Below are positions 1-14,550 of a stretch of DNA of 64,000 bases, in pieces (the stretch's first letter is position 1; each line of letters opens with the position of its first letter). A model generated the notes under the pieces. It did not search any database, had not been told where the DNA came from, and worked only from the letters and a program-made list of their open reading frames with translations. Made by a program: the position numbers and the translations under genes. The stretch comes from Sialis fuliginosa. Taxonomy: Eukaryota; Arthropoda; Insecta; Megaloptera; Sialidae. The stretch is from positions 13,020,001 to 13,084,000 of the forward strand of contig OY540821.1 of assembly GCA_961205875.1 (NCBI GenBank), written 5' to 3'.

Positions 1-3000
1 TAGTATTTCTTTCACTTATGTATCTCTTCTGACGATTATTATGACGCCACTGCTGTCAGTATTATTACTACTGTTATGTTGTTGAGTTTCTGTGGTATTT
101 TTATTGTCGAGAATGTAAATATTTTCTTCATCTTCCAGACATGGAAAACTGTGTATTTTATAAAAGAATGTGGGTCCGTTTGCATTGACATTCCTTAAAG
201 TGTGTATATTTTTATCTTTTATTCTCTCTCTCGAGTGAAATAGGATCATAATCGTGTGCCTTTTCTTTGTTTCCCTGATGATATGTGTTTATTCGTATGT
301 GTATGTGTATATAGTAGAACTACGGTAACTTGAACCATCGATAGCAAACAATATTTCTTTATATTGATTTAGGTGAAAAATTTATACGATTTATTAAAAT
401 AATTGAGTTTTGTTTGTATCAATCTATTTCAGTGGTCTTTAAACTGTGTTCCACGGAACCCCCGGGGGTTACGCTCTATCTCATTTTTCCCGAAGACTCG
501 ATTTTCGAATCAGAATCATATGTCTATGCTTCAGAATAATAATTTTTATGACTAGGCATTCTCTTAGCCATATCCACATATTTACATAATACCATCCTGT
601 AATATATACGTGACGTAATGCAGGATAAAAACACCTTATGCATTGGAAACGTCCCACCCCCACTATAAAACAATAAATCTAAAAATAAAATATATAAATA
701 ACATAATAAAATCTGTTTGTATAATTTATACACTTAGATAATCAGTAGAAATGATAAAATGAATCATTACTTTAATGTCGTGTTTACACTCATAAATTTC
801 GTTTAATTAAAACACTTTTACAAGCAGATTATAAAATCAGTTATATTATTATTATTATTATATTCATTTGTTTGGCGTGTGAAATCAATATTGTTATCAA
901 GATAAAACATGGAAGCCGCGTAGATTTCGGTAGGTTTGTCTGTACCTATATAACTATATAGGTACATGTAAAAGTATATACACCTGTAATTACGATGTTA
1001 ATTAGGTAAACAAGATTATCGTGGTAATTCTTAATTATGAGAACTGAACAGAAATTAACCTAGGTTATCTAATTTTGTTGAAGGCTATAAAACGCGATCG
1101 ATTTTTTATGTGGTATGTAATCTTTTTAAAAAATAAACAATTTGTTAGCTGACAAGCACTTTCAACGGGGTATTAATTATATGATATTATCTATTGTTTT
1201 ATTTTAACCGTACAAGATAATTTTCATTTTTTTAAATTTATTGAATGGTATACCAAATTTAATAACAATCCCTAAATTTTATAACTTTTAAATCTTTCGT
1301 CCTCATGTGTTCCTAATACTGAAATTTCAGAAACATTTCTAAAGAAAACTCCGACATGAGAGTCGAAACGTCAAATAAAAGAATAAGATAACGTGGACAA
1401 TAACCCGAAAAGAAAAGTCTACAGAAGAAAATGCATTATCGAGTTCGTCGTAATATAGAAAAGAGAGCAAATATTTGCATTTATCTGAAATAGGGGGAAG
1501 TTGGGTAACTGCAATTTTTTCCTATGTAAACAAAGCAGTCTGTTATAACTTAAAAGCTTTAAGCCATGTTTACACGAGCTTAATCATACTATTTTTAGCA
1601 CTAAGCTCGTGTAAAACAAGGCTTTAACTACTTATTTTACTATCTCTTAACCAGTTCATGTCTCAATAAAGTAAAAACCATATTTGATTCAAAATTGTGA
1701 GTTTTATTTCTTTAACCCAAAATTTTTTTTAAATGTACCACTAGTAAATTTTACTTTACTATTACATTAGCATTTGTAAATGTAATACGCTGCCACTCTA
1801 TGATTAATATATTTATAAACTAAAAATTAAAAAATATATATACCTGTTACGATAGTTTAATAAAAGGTCAATTCACCCCAGCAAAAAGGAAAACTATGCA
1901 AAGTAAAAATTAGCATAATGTTGATTATACAATATTAACAATGATGCTTGCATTTACCCCACTTCATCCTACTTATTAGTCTATTAAAACTTTATAGTTT
2001 CAGAAACTAGAATCTAGAAATTCATATTAACAAAAAATTGTATTTTGAAAGTATATATATTTGCGTAAGAAATATGTATTTAATAAATATATATTTTCGA
2101 TTGAAATTCCTCCATGAAAATATTTCAGATCAAAAAAGACAAACTTACCGTTTGTCCATTTTCTATAACAAAAATTTATGACAAGCCATCATTTTCAATC
2201 ATATGTATGTGTATCTACACCCACTTTGAAACAACCTGAGCTATACAATGTATTTTATAAAAACGTCACTCGTATCCTTCGCCTTTTACATCTTCATAAA
2301 ATTGGATAGTATTTGAGAGTAGAGAGACGATAAAAATTTATTACCATAATCTTCACCTGCGCATTGGTTAGGGAGTTTGGATACCGCTGACTTCAATGTT
2401 TTATAAATCGTGGGCTATATTCGTAAATGGTACCAAAATGTTCTCAATTTTAGATAATATAGTTTGCGAGAATATTACATATTTACAACAATTGCATTTT
2501 ATGAAATATATCGTTTTACCATCTCAAATTATTTTATGATAAATCTTTATTATTTTTGGTGGCGCCTGAGCCAGGGGGGAAGTTGCCCCTCCAAACAATG
2601 TTTCAGTGTGGGGGGGAATAACTACTTTTTGCCTCTCCAAAATTTGAATCTTGTTTTTTTTAGGGTGGGTTTGAAGCGACGTGCAGAGACAAAAAAAAAT
2701 GAAAAGTGAGTACAGTGAAAAAAAATCTATTCATAAACTGCAGAAGGCCGTAAAAGTAATTTTTAGGGAGTGTCAAAATTGAACTATCAACAAAGAAAAA
2801 AAATCTTGTAAATGATTTATTGAATAACAAAAATAGCTAGAATAAAAAAACAATCACTGTTCATTTTTTTCTAAGTTTCCATAGCCCATTGTTAGGTAAA
2901 TCTAATAAACAATTGTTTGTATATTTAGTTATATTTAACAGCTATTAAATAATAGGTATATATAGATACATTCCCACATTAACACGAAATAATTTGAGAT

Positions 3001-6000
3001 TATATGACGCAGCGGTTATCAAACTGTAGAGTGACATTGTTCTGAGTAGTTTATGTGTTATTTTTAAGTTTTAAATTACACGGAAGCCATAGTTAATTAA
3101 TCTCAAAATAAAAACGTTACTGAAAATCAATGTTTTGCTTTGTTATATAGGGTGTTGAATAATATCTACCTATCAGCATTTCTATTTAAATACTGAATTA
3201 ATTGACTTGTCAACAGGTTATTTTTCAAAGCTTCAATTATTTCCAATTTTTTAAATGTGTTTCTTCCGCACCTTTATGTGACGTATGCGACTACGTTTAT
3301 TCTGTGAAACTTCTTATTTTTAAACACGAATTGTTCAGTTCAAATATTTTAGCGTTATCTGATTTTAGTTTTTTAAACTTTAATTTTAATTTTATTTATT
3401 TTTATAATTAATCATTTGTTGAAATAGGTTAAGTAGTTAAGGTATAACATACATACATATAGACTACCAAACCCATAACCCTCATTTTGGTTCACATGTT
3501 CGGATAAAAATATACTTAGGAACTTTCTAATCATTTTTTAAGATAATCCATTTAAAATTTATTCTGTTTATTTAAATTCAATGAATTTTAAATTTAAATC
3601 TGTGCATGCAGTCGAATGATAAAAGTCACAGGGATTAATCCTTGCCCTTTTAAAGTATTTTGAGTACTGCTGATCATTAGGGAATGAATTGGAGCCAGTT
3701 TTCAGCCAGCTATAAAATGCCGCTTGTATAGACTTCCGGAAATATATTTTCAGTTGTTTCGTATAGTTTTGGAATAGCGCCAAAATAATGAAGACTATAT
3801 CAAGTTTAGGATCTTACGCTTGAATTATTCTGTCACTATACTTGCTCTCTTTCACTCTGTCTCTTTCTTTATCCCCTTGTCGGCCGTTTTGTTGAAGATG
3901 GGTCCCGATGTTGTATGAAAATCAAAATATAATGGGTCTGAGTTAAACGGTCGAATGAAGGCGAAGTCGAAACTTTTATTCAACGTTTTTATACACAATT
4001 CAATTCAACATTGTTTACACTAGGGCTGCATGCCAAGACGACAGTGCCTTAAATTCGGATGACTCGAAAAATTTACTATTTGATATTAATTTTTAAAATA
4101 TATATTTAGAATAAATGGAAAAAATATTTCTTATAAAAAAATCTCATAAGACTGTAATTTTTCTCTGTCTCGAACACGTTTACAATTCGAGACCGATATA
4201 AGAATTCAGTTTCAAAAACCGAGACAGCTATTAGATTTTTTTTACAATTTTTAGATTTTTTTTTCATAAAAGAAATGTTGAATCAATACAAAATCAGTAT
4301 GTCTGGTCACTTTAAATATACAGGCTGTTTTGTATGTTAGGACCCATTAGGGAAAAATAAAAATTAGTAATTTAATCTGCCGTTGTATCTATAAAATAAT
4401 AAAAATCCCTATAAGTCCTTACTTACGGGCCAACCCGTACATAAACTAAATAAAATATGTATATAGAAAGTAAACATTTATCACAAATTTTAAAAACTAT
4501 CGTTGAGTGCTTGAATATTTATAGCCAATTTAAAAACCAAAAATTTTACTATTTCGTACACTAAATAATTTTTATTTTTTTCTAAACGATCGATCATATT
4601 CGATCCTTTTAACCAAACTCCTACAAAACTGTTAACCATTTGATCGAACAGCATCATCGCTTTGTTTTGTTTTCTTTTGCGCAGAGCCGGAATGTGTGTT
4701 TTTTGTTAACCCCCTGCTGTTTTCGTGAATAGAGAAATCTTAAATAGTGATGTCATTATTTCTTAATATACGTTCTCTGTAGAAAATTTCGTATGGGGTT
4801 AAGGATGGGTAAATCTCGGTAATTTTGTTCTTTCTCTTGTTTTTATTGGAACGACAAGATAGAGGAAAAAACTACTAGAATATTTATGAACAGAATAATT
4901 TAGTAGTACGGTATATTGTTTTCGTTATTGGTCATTAAAAAGTAATGACAATTATATCGGATTAAAATGAATAATAATTAGTATTTGTTTTTGATGTCAT
5001 TATTTTTAAATGAATTTATTTTTTAATGAATTGTATGTATTTTAGATAGGAGAATTAAAATAAATAATACAATAAAATAGTCAAGATTAAATATTAAACA
5101 AATAAATAATTGAGCTACACTTTTTTCATAAAAATGGTCATGTATGATTCTCCATACCGATATTTATAATATATATTTTAACAATAAATATTAAAAATTG
5201 AAATTAATACTTAAATACTTTCAAGTTCATTTCGATATTTAAAGTACTTTACTTCACGTACATTTTTTTGTTAAAGTGAAAAATACTTTCAATTAATATA
5301 AAATATAAATAAATATTTTCACTAATGTATTTGTGACAGCATTCCTGCTGATTCACTCCTGCCTTTATATAAATTGATTGTCTGTTATGCTTTGTTATAG
5401 CAGTTTCTAAATTTGGCCTCTTTTCAACGAATAAATTATGTAGATTGGACATATATATCAAATATCAAAGACAAGAGAGAATACACATTTGTTGATGAAT
5501 TATAAAAAGACAAATTTATTTTTGAACTTATTTATACGTCTCAAAAGAATGTTAATTTAAGGATATGTTTGAATTCTGGAAAAAAGGTTAGCTCCTAGAG
5601 CAGGGGTTTTAAACATTTTTAGTTTTTATACCATTTATATACATAAAAATATATTTTTGGTGGATGGAAAAAAACTTAATTAATTAATTAATTAATTTTG
5701 ACTTAATTGAGAAATTATGTCAGTATTTTTAAGATTATTTTAACATCAGTAAGTGCAAGTAAACAAAAACAAATTTTGTTTTAAAAAGTTCGGCGAATGT
5801 AATCAAAAAGATTTTAAATATTTAATTTGTATTTTCTCTTAATGTTCATTTTTTACTTAATGTACTGTTTTTCTCACCCACCAGATATTTATATTTCGGA
5901 AGGTACTACCGATTTAAAATCGTGCATTTTAATGAATAGTATTTACTCAAAAATCTTTTGCTTTTTTGAGCTTATCTATCAGAATTTTTCTAAAATATTT

Positions 6001-6160
6001 TTATCGAATCTAATTTAAATTAATATTAATTTAATTAATTAATTTTCTAACATATAGTGAACCTTATTACTCCCCGAAAAATACCTTAATTAAGCATGTG
6101 AAAAAATAAACTTATTATAATCGCACTTAAACTTTACTAAAACCCATTTCTTACGTTTAG
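1..6160. other. AT-rich gene-free stretch (upstream intron or intergenic)
   Basis: No coding exon could be supported here. It is AT-rich with TTA/TTAA microsatellites near 845-862 and 5675-5700, a short hairpin at 1560-1625, a repeat fragment at 1140-1180 matching the GTCCGG MITE family, and a GC-richer repeat at about 2560-2800 that resembles 63820-64000. A copy of a GAGACG-rich repeat lies near 4020-4220 and resembles the element at 41529-41904. Because the exon at 6161 opens after an intron, part of this stretch is presumably intron of that gene; its upstream exons were not found. Confidence 0.6.
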
Positions 6161-6280
6161 CAGGTTGAAGAAGTGCTCGACATAGATCTAACCGACCCAG
6201 AGCTAAACGTAGCGGCCACAAAGATCCAGGCGTCGTTCCGGGGACACAAGGTACGCAAAGACACCGATGGAAAGGAATGA
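6161..6280 (+). CDS. Last coding exon of an IQ-motif protein (igloo/neuromodulin-like), partial
   Basis: A 120-nt exon follows a TTTAG acceptor at 6156-6160 (CAG|GTT three bases on is an alternative) and ends in TGA at 6278-6280. It encodes 39 residues with an acidic stretch (IDLTDPEL) followed by [17 protein letters not shown]. This is the IQ calmodulin-binding motif in the form typical of neuromodulin, neurogranin and the insect igloo protein, which bind calmodulin at low calcium in neurons. The exon is much more GC-rich than its surroundings and has no counterpart in other frames. Upstream exons are outside or unrecognised, so the full product is unknown. Another IQ protein is possible, but the Asp-rich leader plus IQASFRGHK core fits igloo best. 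A candidate poly(A) signal AATAAA lies at 6805-6810. Confidence 0.62.
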   Translation, partial: QVEEVLDIDLTDPELNVAATKIQASFRGHKVRKDTDGKE

Positions 6281-8859
6281 ATCTTCACACGAGAATGCTT
6301 CCTCAACAATATCCTTGTCGTGTAGGAACTATCTCCATCGAGATAGCCATGGACACAATCAAAGGCTTCTTGATCTACTTGGGCATATTTAGAAGAGGAT
6401 GCTGACGTCATATAATCTTATTAATTGACAATTAACACGTTATGTGCGGATGAAATGTAGCCAAGCTGGTTTTGAAATATACTAGGTGATGTCGGACTCA
6501 TCCCGTCATAATGTTTTAATATTTAAATAGATTATTACAAAATTAAGTGGAGGCGAAACTCTAATTTTCTGAAAATTGTTCAGATACATTTAAATAATTA
6601 TAGCTATACAATCATTATACAATTTTTACAACAATGGAAAAATATAACCTCAAATGAAAAATTGAGGTTGTATGACGTCATAAATGAAAGAACCAAGCGG
6701 ATCAAGCAATCTTGTCCTTTAGGAATGTTATTTACTCTTGGTACATAAGCAATCTTTTATAAATTCATTGGCGAATTTATAAATTCAATGCTAAACAACA
6801 TTTGAATAAATAATATGCACACTCCGTATTTCTACTCAATGAATACTTTATGTTTTCCAGCCCGTTTTTCTTAGTTTATTTAATGCCTCTCTGTTGGTAC
6901 TACGTTAAGTTTGGATATAACATTGTTGTAAATGTACTATACTAAATGTTTCAATGTTTGTAAAATTTATTTAATTACATTTGTTTAACGATTAATTATT
7001 TCTAAAACAAAGAAATAAGTGTTCAAGAAAGAGTGTATTATATGCAATAATTATATTCCTTTTATATAAATAATAAATGTATAATAATTACTAAAACTGA
7101 TTTGAAGAAATATTCTTATAACGGGTAATATTTATTCTGCAATTCTCTATTTCGATAAATGCCCTTATAATACAACTATAAAGTACGAAAATATACAATT
7201 TAATAGACAACTTCGTATTCGCAACACCATTTGGGATATGAAAAAACGATAAAATATTTTAATATGATTTTTTAACAACGAGTTGCTACTGATGTTATAT
7301 TATGTTGGCAGCAATTTCACCCCTGGATGATAATATATGCGAAAATAATCTCCATGAGATGTATTCCAAATGGAGTAAATTTTATATTGAATATTTAAAT
7401 TGCATTTTACTCCTCTACCGCTGTGAATAATAACAGAGGGAACATAAAAAATACTTTTTATTGTTTCCCCGTAAAAAATAACAAGGCGTGAAAACAAAAA
7501 TATTGATTAACATATTCTATATGTTTTCATTCACGAAATTTTATTTTTTGCTGTCAACAAAAAATTGTAATCGGTAGGTACACTAAAATTAAATTAACTT
7601 ATCTCGTATATGAAGTGTGCATAATTTTTTTAACCATTAAAATAAATGTTGAACTATCATAGATGTTATATTATATGCTTTACTTACATTCTAAGTCTTG
7701 ATATATCAAATAATTGAATCATTTATATATATAAGATGCTTATGTACCATGAATAACATGTTATTTTTATTGTCAATATAATGAATATATTTAAACTAAT
7801 TTATTTATCAAATTCCGGTCTCCTGGTAAGTATTTATTAGATTTTCTTCATTCAAGCTCAGGTTCGTTCTTTATCAAATTTTCATTTAATTCTTATATTT
7901 ATTAATTTACAGTATTCGTCAAAAATACGTAAATTGTTTTAGAAAGTATGTTATTAGATATTATTAAAATATGTTTTCATAGTTAATATTTATAAAGAAA
8001 GTATTAATGATAGAATTCACGGTATTAAATAACTAGTAAGCGGTCTTTTAAATAACAAAAAAAGTAAACGGGTTTAATATATGGTTGAATGACCTAATAT
8101 TAAATTAAATTTATAATTTATAATTACATTATAGAATATATGTTATAACATTAATGAACTAATTTTTTACCACAGTATTTACTGGATCGCATTATAGCTT
8201 AATTGAAATTGCACTTTGACTGCCAAAACACTAATTAAAAATTAAACAGTTTAACCCTTGTTCAACCTTTATGAGTTTATTTATATTTATATTGGGTGGA
8301 AAAGGGTTAAATATTATCATTTATATTTATATAGAAAATGTATGACCAAAATTTAGTCATACATTTTTTAAATATTTATATAAATGTTTCACTATTATTG
8401 TTGGGTAACGGTAGGAAGAATATAAAAGTTATTAATAATTATATACAATATAGATATTCGAAAAAAATTGAGCGAACTAAAATTTAAACCAAATTGATTT
8501 TTTTCTATAAAAAATATTTATTCCTAACAACTATATAATCATAAATAAAAAAAATAAATACATACATAAAATGAATATAATTATAGATATAATATAGGAT
8601 TGTCAATTTAGAAATCATATAAAGTACCTTATATACTATATAGTACATTAGAAAATATATTCGTGGTAATAAAAATCTATTATATTATCAACTTATTCAA
8701 AATTACCTATATTTATTTTATGGTAAGATTATTTTACTGGTAAAAAAGTAATACTGACTTCAACTATTCAATTTTTCTCAAATATTTGTACAATTATGAA
8801 TATAATAAAAAATTTATTACTGCGGAAAAATTTCTCTAACGGACTGTATTTTGCATATA

Positions 8860-8890
<31 letters not shown>

Positions 8891-9483
8891 TAAACACTAC
8901 ATTTCACATTTTTAATATAATGTTAAATTTAAAAAATGCATAATTTTAATAACATACATAGATTTAAATACGAAATATATTAGAGAAAAATGCATTTACT
9001 TATATCTATAATGGATAGATATATGGTAATATGAAAATTAATTTACTTTTCTTTTAAAATCCAATCAATTTTTAATCATTACCTAGTTTGTAGTTCAGGT
9101 TTTTATTAATATAACAAAGCATTTGAAAAGAAATGTCAGTAAATTTATTTTCATTACATGATATCTATCATAATATATCTAATTGTATAGCAATGGTAGG
9201 TTTTAATTGATTTTAATGGATTTTTTTGCAATCCAAAATATGAAAACAATTTCTCTTGAGAAAAATAATCAAGATAGAAAAACCTATTGTTGCTGACAAT
9301 TAATAATAAGTATGTATATAACGTTTTGAACATTCCTAATACTAAATTATTAAAATCAATCAAATCTTAAATATTGTTAACTTTAGTAATGTACCAATTT
9401 TTAATTCAAATCGGCAAGAATGCTTTAATAATAACATCAATTAATAATATAAACTAAATTATTTTACTGAACTATATTCTGTT

Positions 9484-9604
9484 ATGGTGTGTTTACACCA
9501 AAAAGACAAAACAACAACAGTGTTTTATTGACAAAATGGTAACAAACCCTATATACACTATCAATTTTAAATACAACACACTCTTTTGGTGTAAACACGA
9601 CATT
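9484..9604. repeat. Short foldback repeat
   Basis: The arms GTGTTTACACCAAAA and its reverse complement TTTTGGTGTAAACAC (left near 9487, right near 9583) close a ~120-bp inverted repeat whose inner arms also pair imperfectly (GGTAACAAACC against a similar right-arm stretch). It looks like a MITE of unknown family. No target duplication was identified. Confidence 0.5.
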
Positions 9605-10473
9605 AAAGGGGTTCAGGGGGTATAACCCTCTGCCCTTCACAAGATCCATAGTTGTGCAGTAATACAAAGATAAAGAAAAAAGAACTAGAGGTAATAACGT
9701 AGAATTACGACTGATATCAATTTAAAAAAATATATGAAAATTAGCTTACCTTTTTTACTTTACTGTATTTAAGGGTTGCGGGATGGAGGATTGTTTTATT
9801 TATTGTTCTACGAAGATTAAAGTTTTCTTTTTATTCGTGCTTTGAAGGTTTTGGGAAAGACGTAGTTTCACGTTAAAACAAGGTTATAGGATTTAAAAGT
9901 TAGTACATTACTATGAAATATCTTTAAGAGTTCTAACGTTATAATAAATCAGAACCGAATTATGGTATAATCTATCCTGGAGCGTCGTGACGTAGGAGCG
10001 CCTTGATACAAAGGAATACTAGAATACCCAAATCCGGTCCTGACTAAAGTATAATCGGTAACAGGGAATTAAACATCAACGATTTTAGAACTTTGGGATT
10101 TTGAATATTACAAAATCGGTGATGTGTCCCAAATTACTTCTATCTCTATTACAAAGAGGGTAAAAAATATATACACACATCTGCACTCGATTGCTTGATT
10201 TTATATGTTGAATAAATTATTGGAAAAAAATCACAGTCGCATAGACGTCGGTTTTTTTATTGATTGGGGAACAAAATTATATAAACTTTTTTAATTAATA
10301 TGTGTTTAACTTTTATATTCCTTAAAATTTTAAATAAACTATCAAAACTGACTTGAAATAAAAAAGTAAATTAAAAATCTGAATTATTTATTAATTACAT
10401 ATAACATTGAAAGTAGAAATTTGTAAATGATACAAATTATCATTTATATCAAGTCAGTTTTCTGCAAAAATAA

Positions 10474-10652
10474 TAGGGCCGTACTTGGGGCCTCGTGAGG
10501 AACAGTGGCGCATTATATAGCAGGTAAATAGGGGGGTGGAGGGTAAAACAGATAGCGAGGTACTTTTTGGGGATTCTGAAGAGAGCAAAAAGCTCTCACA
10601 TATAATGGAGCCTCAATTTTTTGCGCCTCAGGCCTCGAAATGTACGGCTCTA
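10474..10652. mobile_element. hAT-type MITE
   Basis: The ends are imperfect inverted repeats, TAGGGCCGTACTTGGGGCCT on the left and, read inward from the right, TAGAGCCGTACATTTCGAGG. The element is flanked by AAAAATAA and AAAATTAA, an 8-bp target duplication with one difference, as expected for hAT transposition. No coding capacity is present. Confidence 0.6.
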
Positions 10653-12734
10653 AAAATTAACCACTAATAAATATGTAATATTATTAGAAAAAATTGTTTT
10701 ATCAGTGCACAGAATTTCTGTGAATAATTATACATAATTATATAAATATAAATAAAGACGTAGACATTATTTCAAGTAAAACACGAATAATATTATTATT
10801 ATATAGATAAAATTTTAATATTTCAATTAGACTGTGAATACATACCTACTTATATATACATACAACTTTATACTATAATTTACTGATTAAAAAAAATAAC
10901 GTTTTTTGTGTATAGTAGGTGTTTTTTTTATAAAAAAAAAATTACCTCCACAAATCGAATTTTACTGTACATATTAAACCAAATCATAGAACGCAATTGA
11001 CTACTGCTGGTTTAAATATTGATGAGTATCCAAATTAAAACAAAATAAAAACACCAACTATACATAAAATGTTAATCATTAATTTGAACGCACTGGAGCT
11101 AGAATTAGTACCTGCAATTTTAAAAAAATGTACCCTCTTTTTGTTATTTCTGATGCTCATTATCAATTAGTACTATTGTAGATTGTTTTCAATTTGTTAA
11201 CTACAATGGTCCACATACTGTTGAAGTTACTATAATTTATTATAATAGATTTAAACTGTATCGAGTCTTATTTTTATTTACATACAAACAAACTATTATT
11301 TTTAGACATTCATCAACTTCCAATCAAAGGTAAGTTTTAAGGATTCCGTAAAAAACTAGAAACACTTATCCGTCCGTCTGTCTGTACGTCACAGCCTTCC
11401 TATTTTCTCATTTATATACCAATTAAGATGAAAGATTTACAGGCGTAGATCGTAGATTGATGACCCAAAAACAGAAAAGAAGAGATTTTTGAACCCCCCT
11501 CCCATCGAATAAAATAGAACTACTTTTTTTTACTTACAAGATAGGTCTCCTAAAATACAACAGAAAATTTTACGACTCTTTGATTTTAATCTTTCAGTTA
11601 CGATATATTTGCTTTCTAAGTCTAATTTCTAAAATATCGATGCAAAAATCTGAAAAAATTCAAAAATGAAAATTATAACGAACACTGTGGATTTTTTTAC
11701 CTTATGCTGTAGAAATGTATTTAATTTTGAAAGAATATGTAAGTGAGAATGTACCTGCCCAATACGCCGTTTTCATTATTTTATTTAAAAAGCACATGTA
11801 GAAAAATTAAAGAAATTTTGTACTTACCTAAAAAATGTGCAATATTAAAATAGTTGTAACTTTGGCAGGGACGAACTATGGAAAATAGGACCCTAGGCAA
11901 AATTCCCATTATGGGAATACAAAAAAGGCCTCACAATATCGATCAGTAAAGATATTTTTTTTTAATAGCCTCAACATATATAAGTAAGGCCCTGTATATG
12001 GATCTTGAAGTGTTTTTTAACTACTTAAAGTATTGACAACTCTGTCTACAAATTACAAATTTATGTATCTATATGAAAACTTACCACGTTCGTCTTACTA
12101 GGATTAAATAAATAACGAAATTCATAATTCAGTGATCATATGTATATCGACTTTTATATTATATTACTTTATTTTATGCTATTAAAATTTTAATGGGTGA
12201 AAATAATGAATATGCGATATGTTTTTCACAAATATATTTATTTAAATGTCTCTACAATGAATTACAACAAATAATATGTATATGATTATAAAGAAAATAA
12301 AACATATATCACAAATAAAGTTAGTATTGTCACCTTAATGAATACATATAAAAATATAATTATTAACAATAAAATCTGATTAAATGTACAATAAATGCTA
12401 TGTTTAAATGCCTTTTTGATATGAAATATATAAAATATTGCCTTTGAACTATCATTTTTTTAACAATTATAAAATACTTATGTCATATATTACACTTAAA
12501 AAACTCAACTTACGAATATTTCATTAAAGTCGCATTTACGGATTAATCATCCAAAATGAAACAAAATTGAATCATGTAAACAATAAATCATGAAAATTGA
12601 TCATTGACAGCGATGAGTGATCAATGTAGAGCCACGTTTAACTTTTGTTAAACATGTGTACAGTGCAGTGCCGTAACTAAGATTTTTCAAGAAGAAATTT
12701 TGGTAATGACATTTTAAATGAACTCAGTTGTTTA

Positions 12735-12852
12735 CAGGGCCGTAATTACCACCGGGGCAGAGATTGAGGAAAAAAAAGGTCACTAAAATTAAAATTAGTA
12801 AGTGTAAAATTCAAGTTGGCAACAAAAAAAGGTCTTCTAAATTACGGCCCTG
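12735..12852. mobile_element. Short hAT-type MITE with perfect 8-bp target duplication
   Basis: The element begins CAGGGCCGTAATTA and ends TTACGGCCCTG, so the terminal inverted repeats pair cleanly. GTTGTTTA occurs immediately before (12727-12734) and after (12853-12860), a perfect 8-bp duplication diagnostic of hAT-superfamily insertion. It is 118 bp and non-coding. Related ends (CAGGGCCGTAACTA or TTACGGCCCTG) occur at 35768, 36016 and near 51225. Confidence 0.82.
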
Positions 12853-13881
12853 GTTGTTTACATATAAACAAAAAATGATTCAATTTGGTTGATCAATCAC
12901 AAATGAACCATGTAAATGCGAATTAAGAAAAACTTCTGAAATTGTAAATATGTATTTTGTTCGATATGTATATGAAATAACTAAATAAAAAACTATAGTT
13001 TTGTTATAAGAAGTAAGAAGACGCGAAACTTAAAATGTATAAGATATGATATTTACCAATATGGCGTTTTATAGGGATACCGTAAACTGGAACTACTTTT
13101 AAGGATATTTTTTAATGGGTTTTTTTTTTTACAATATAGATTTAGAAATACGCGAAAAGCTAAAGTTTACTAAAAAGTAATGATTTGCCAAACTCTATCA
13201 ATTTTACCTTACAAAATGGCAGTTGAGTTCACTGTCAATAGAAATAATTTAACCAGATATGAACAAAGAAAATAGTTTAATCTAGTCAAAATATTTTTTA
13301 TTAATTTGTATCATAATTAATGTTTTCTTACTAGTGTAACAATATTATAACATAGACGTTTGGGTGATTGTATAATTATTTGTAGAAATTAGTTTTAACA
13401 TTAGGTAATCATTTTTTGTAGAGAGACCTCGGGAAATATGTATTGAGTCAGTCGTTAGCACAGAGTCGTGAGAAACACAGTAAATTATCGTATGTGTTAA
13501 ATAAATCTAGGAAAGAGTGTATCTACCTTAGCCCTGTAATTCAAGCTAAGGAGAAGTAAGGCTCTGTGGTCGCGAACACCTTTTTATATTCTAAATAGTG
13601 CAAGTTTTGTGTAATAGAAAATAGTGAAAGATTTTGTATTCGAAATAGTTATAGTTTTTTATAATCGAAAAAGTGCCAGATTTTGTATTCAAAATAGTGA
13701 ACGTTTTTGTAATAGATATAGTACAAGCTTTTGTAAAGACGTAAGTTTGATTATTACCTAACCAATTAAAGGTTAAATGAAATTATAAAAGGCAATAGAA
13801 CCCAAAACGTTACACTAGCAATAAGAAAACACCAACTAACTTTTAGGTATTATTGATTTTTTTTATTAAATAATAAATATA

Positions 13882-14550
13882 TAGTGACCCCTCGATTTTA
13901 CGTATTCCAAAAACGGTAAAAATTATAGATTTATTTTATTTTATTGTTATTTGATTGTATTAAATTCGGACTTCCCCCGTTTTATATGCTGGTTTAAATG
14001 TACATTGTTGCCTATTGTTGTACGTGGGAGGGGGGGGGGGGGGTGACAGGGTTTAGTTTGAGGTCCGAGCAACGCGGGTGAATCAACAAGCTTTATTTTT
14101 GGTCGTCGTCTAAAAAAAAGAATTAGGTTTCTTAACTTAACAGGAGGGGGGTCGTCTAAATATCTGGCCAGGGGGTCCGCGGTAAAATTTGTCGTTTCTA
14201 TTTAAAAACTAATTGTTTTGTTTTTTAAAATAATTGATAAATTTGTTATTTAACAAAGATTAAAAAAATAAAGGTTTATAATACATTAAAAATAATTCCT
14301 CCCCGCCCAGGTAAAAAAGTTTGGCAAACACTGGTATAGACGCTATTTTAGGAACACGAATTATTCGGATTTTTTGGTTTGGTTTAGATACTATTTTACG
14401 AATATTCGATTTTTGGTTTGATAAAAATGCTATTATTTTACGCACTCGAATTTTTTGTTTGATATAGATGCTATTTTACACGCATTTGAATTTTTCAGAT
14501 TTTACGTAAAACCCTTTCGCCAATTAGTCCGCAAAATCAAGGATTCACTG
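13882..14550. mobile_element. pogo-like MITE with TA target duplication
   Basis: The left end reads TAGTGACCCCTCGATTTTAC and the right end, inward, reads CAGTGAATCCTTGATTTTGC, flanked by TA at 13880-13881 and 14551-14552. CAGT ends followed by 'CTCGATTTTACG' resemble pogo/Tigger-type transposons. The interior holds a long G run and a 'GGTGACAGGG' segment similar to 55929-55975, suggesting a nested insertion. No transposase reading frame was seen. Confidence 0.6.

Noticed and set aside
2464..2709. Plus-strand open frame of 81 codons
   Set aside because: Covers a GC-rich repeat also present near 63820-64000; low-complexity translation without a family match.
6157..6411. Minus-strand open frame of 84 codons
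   Set aside because: It is antisense to the IQ-motif exon, which has the recognisable protein.
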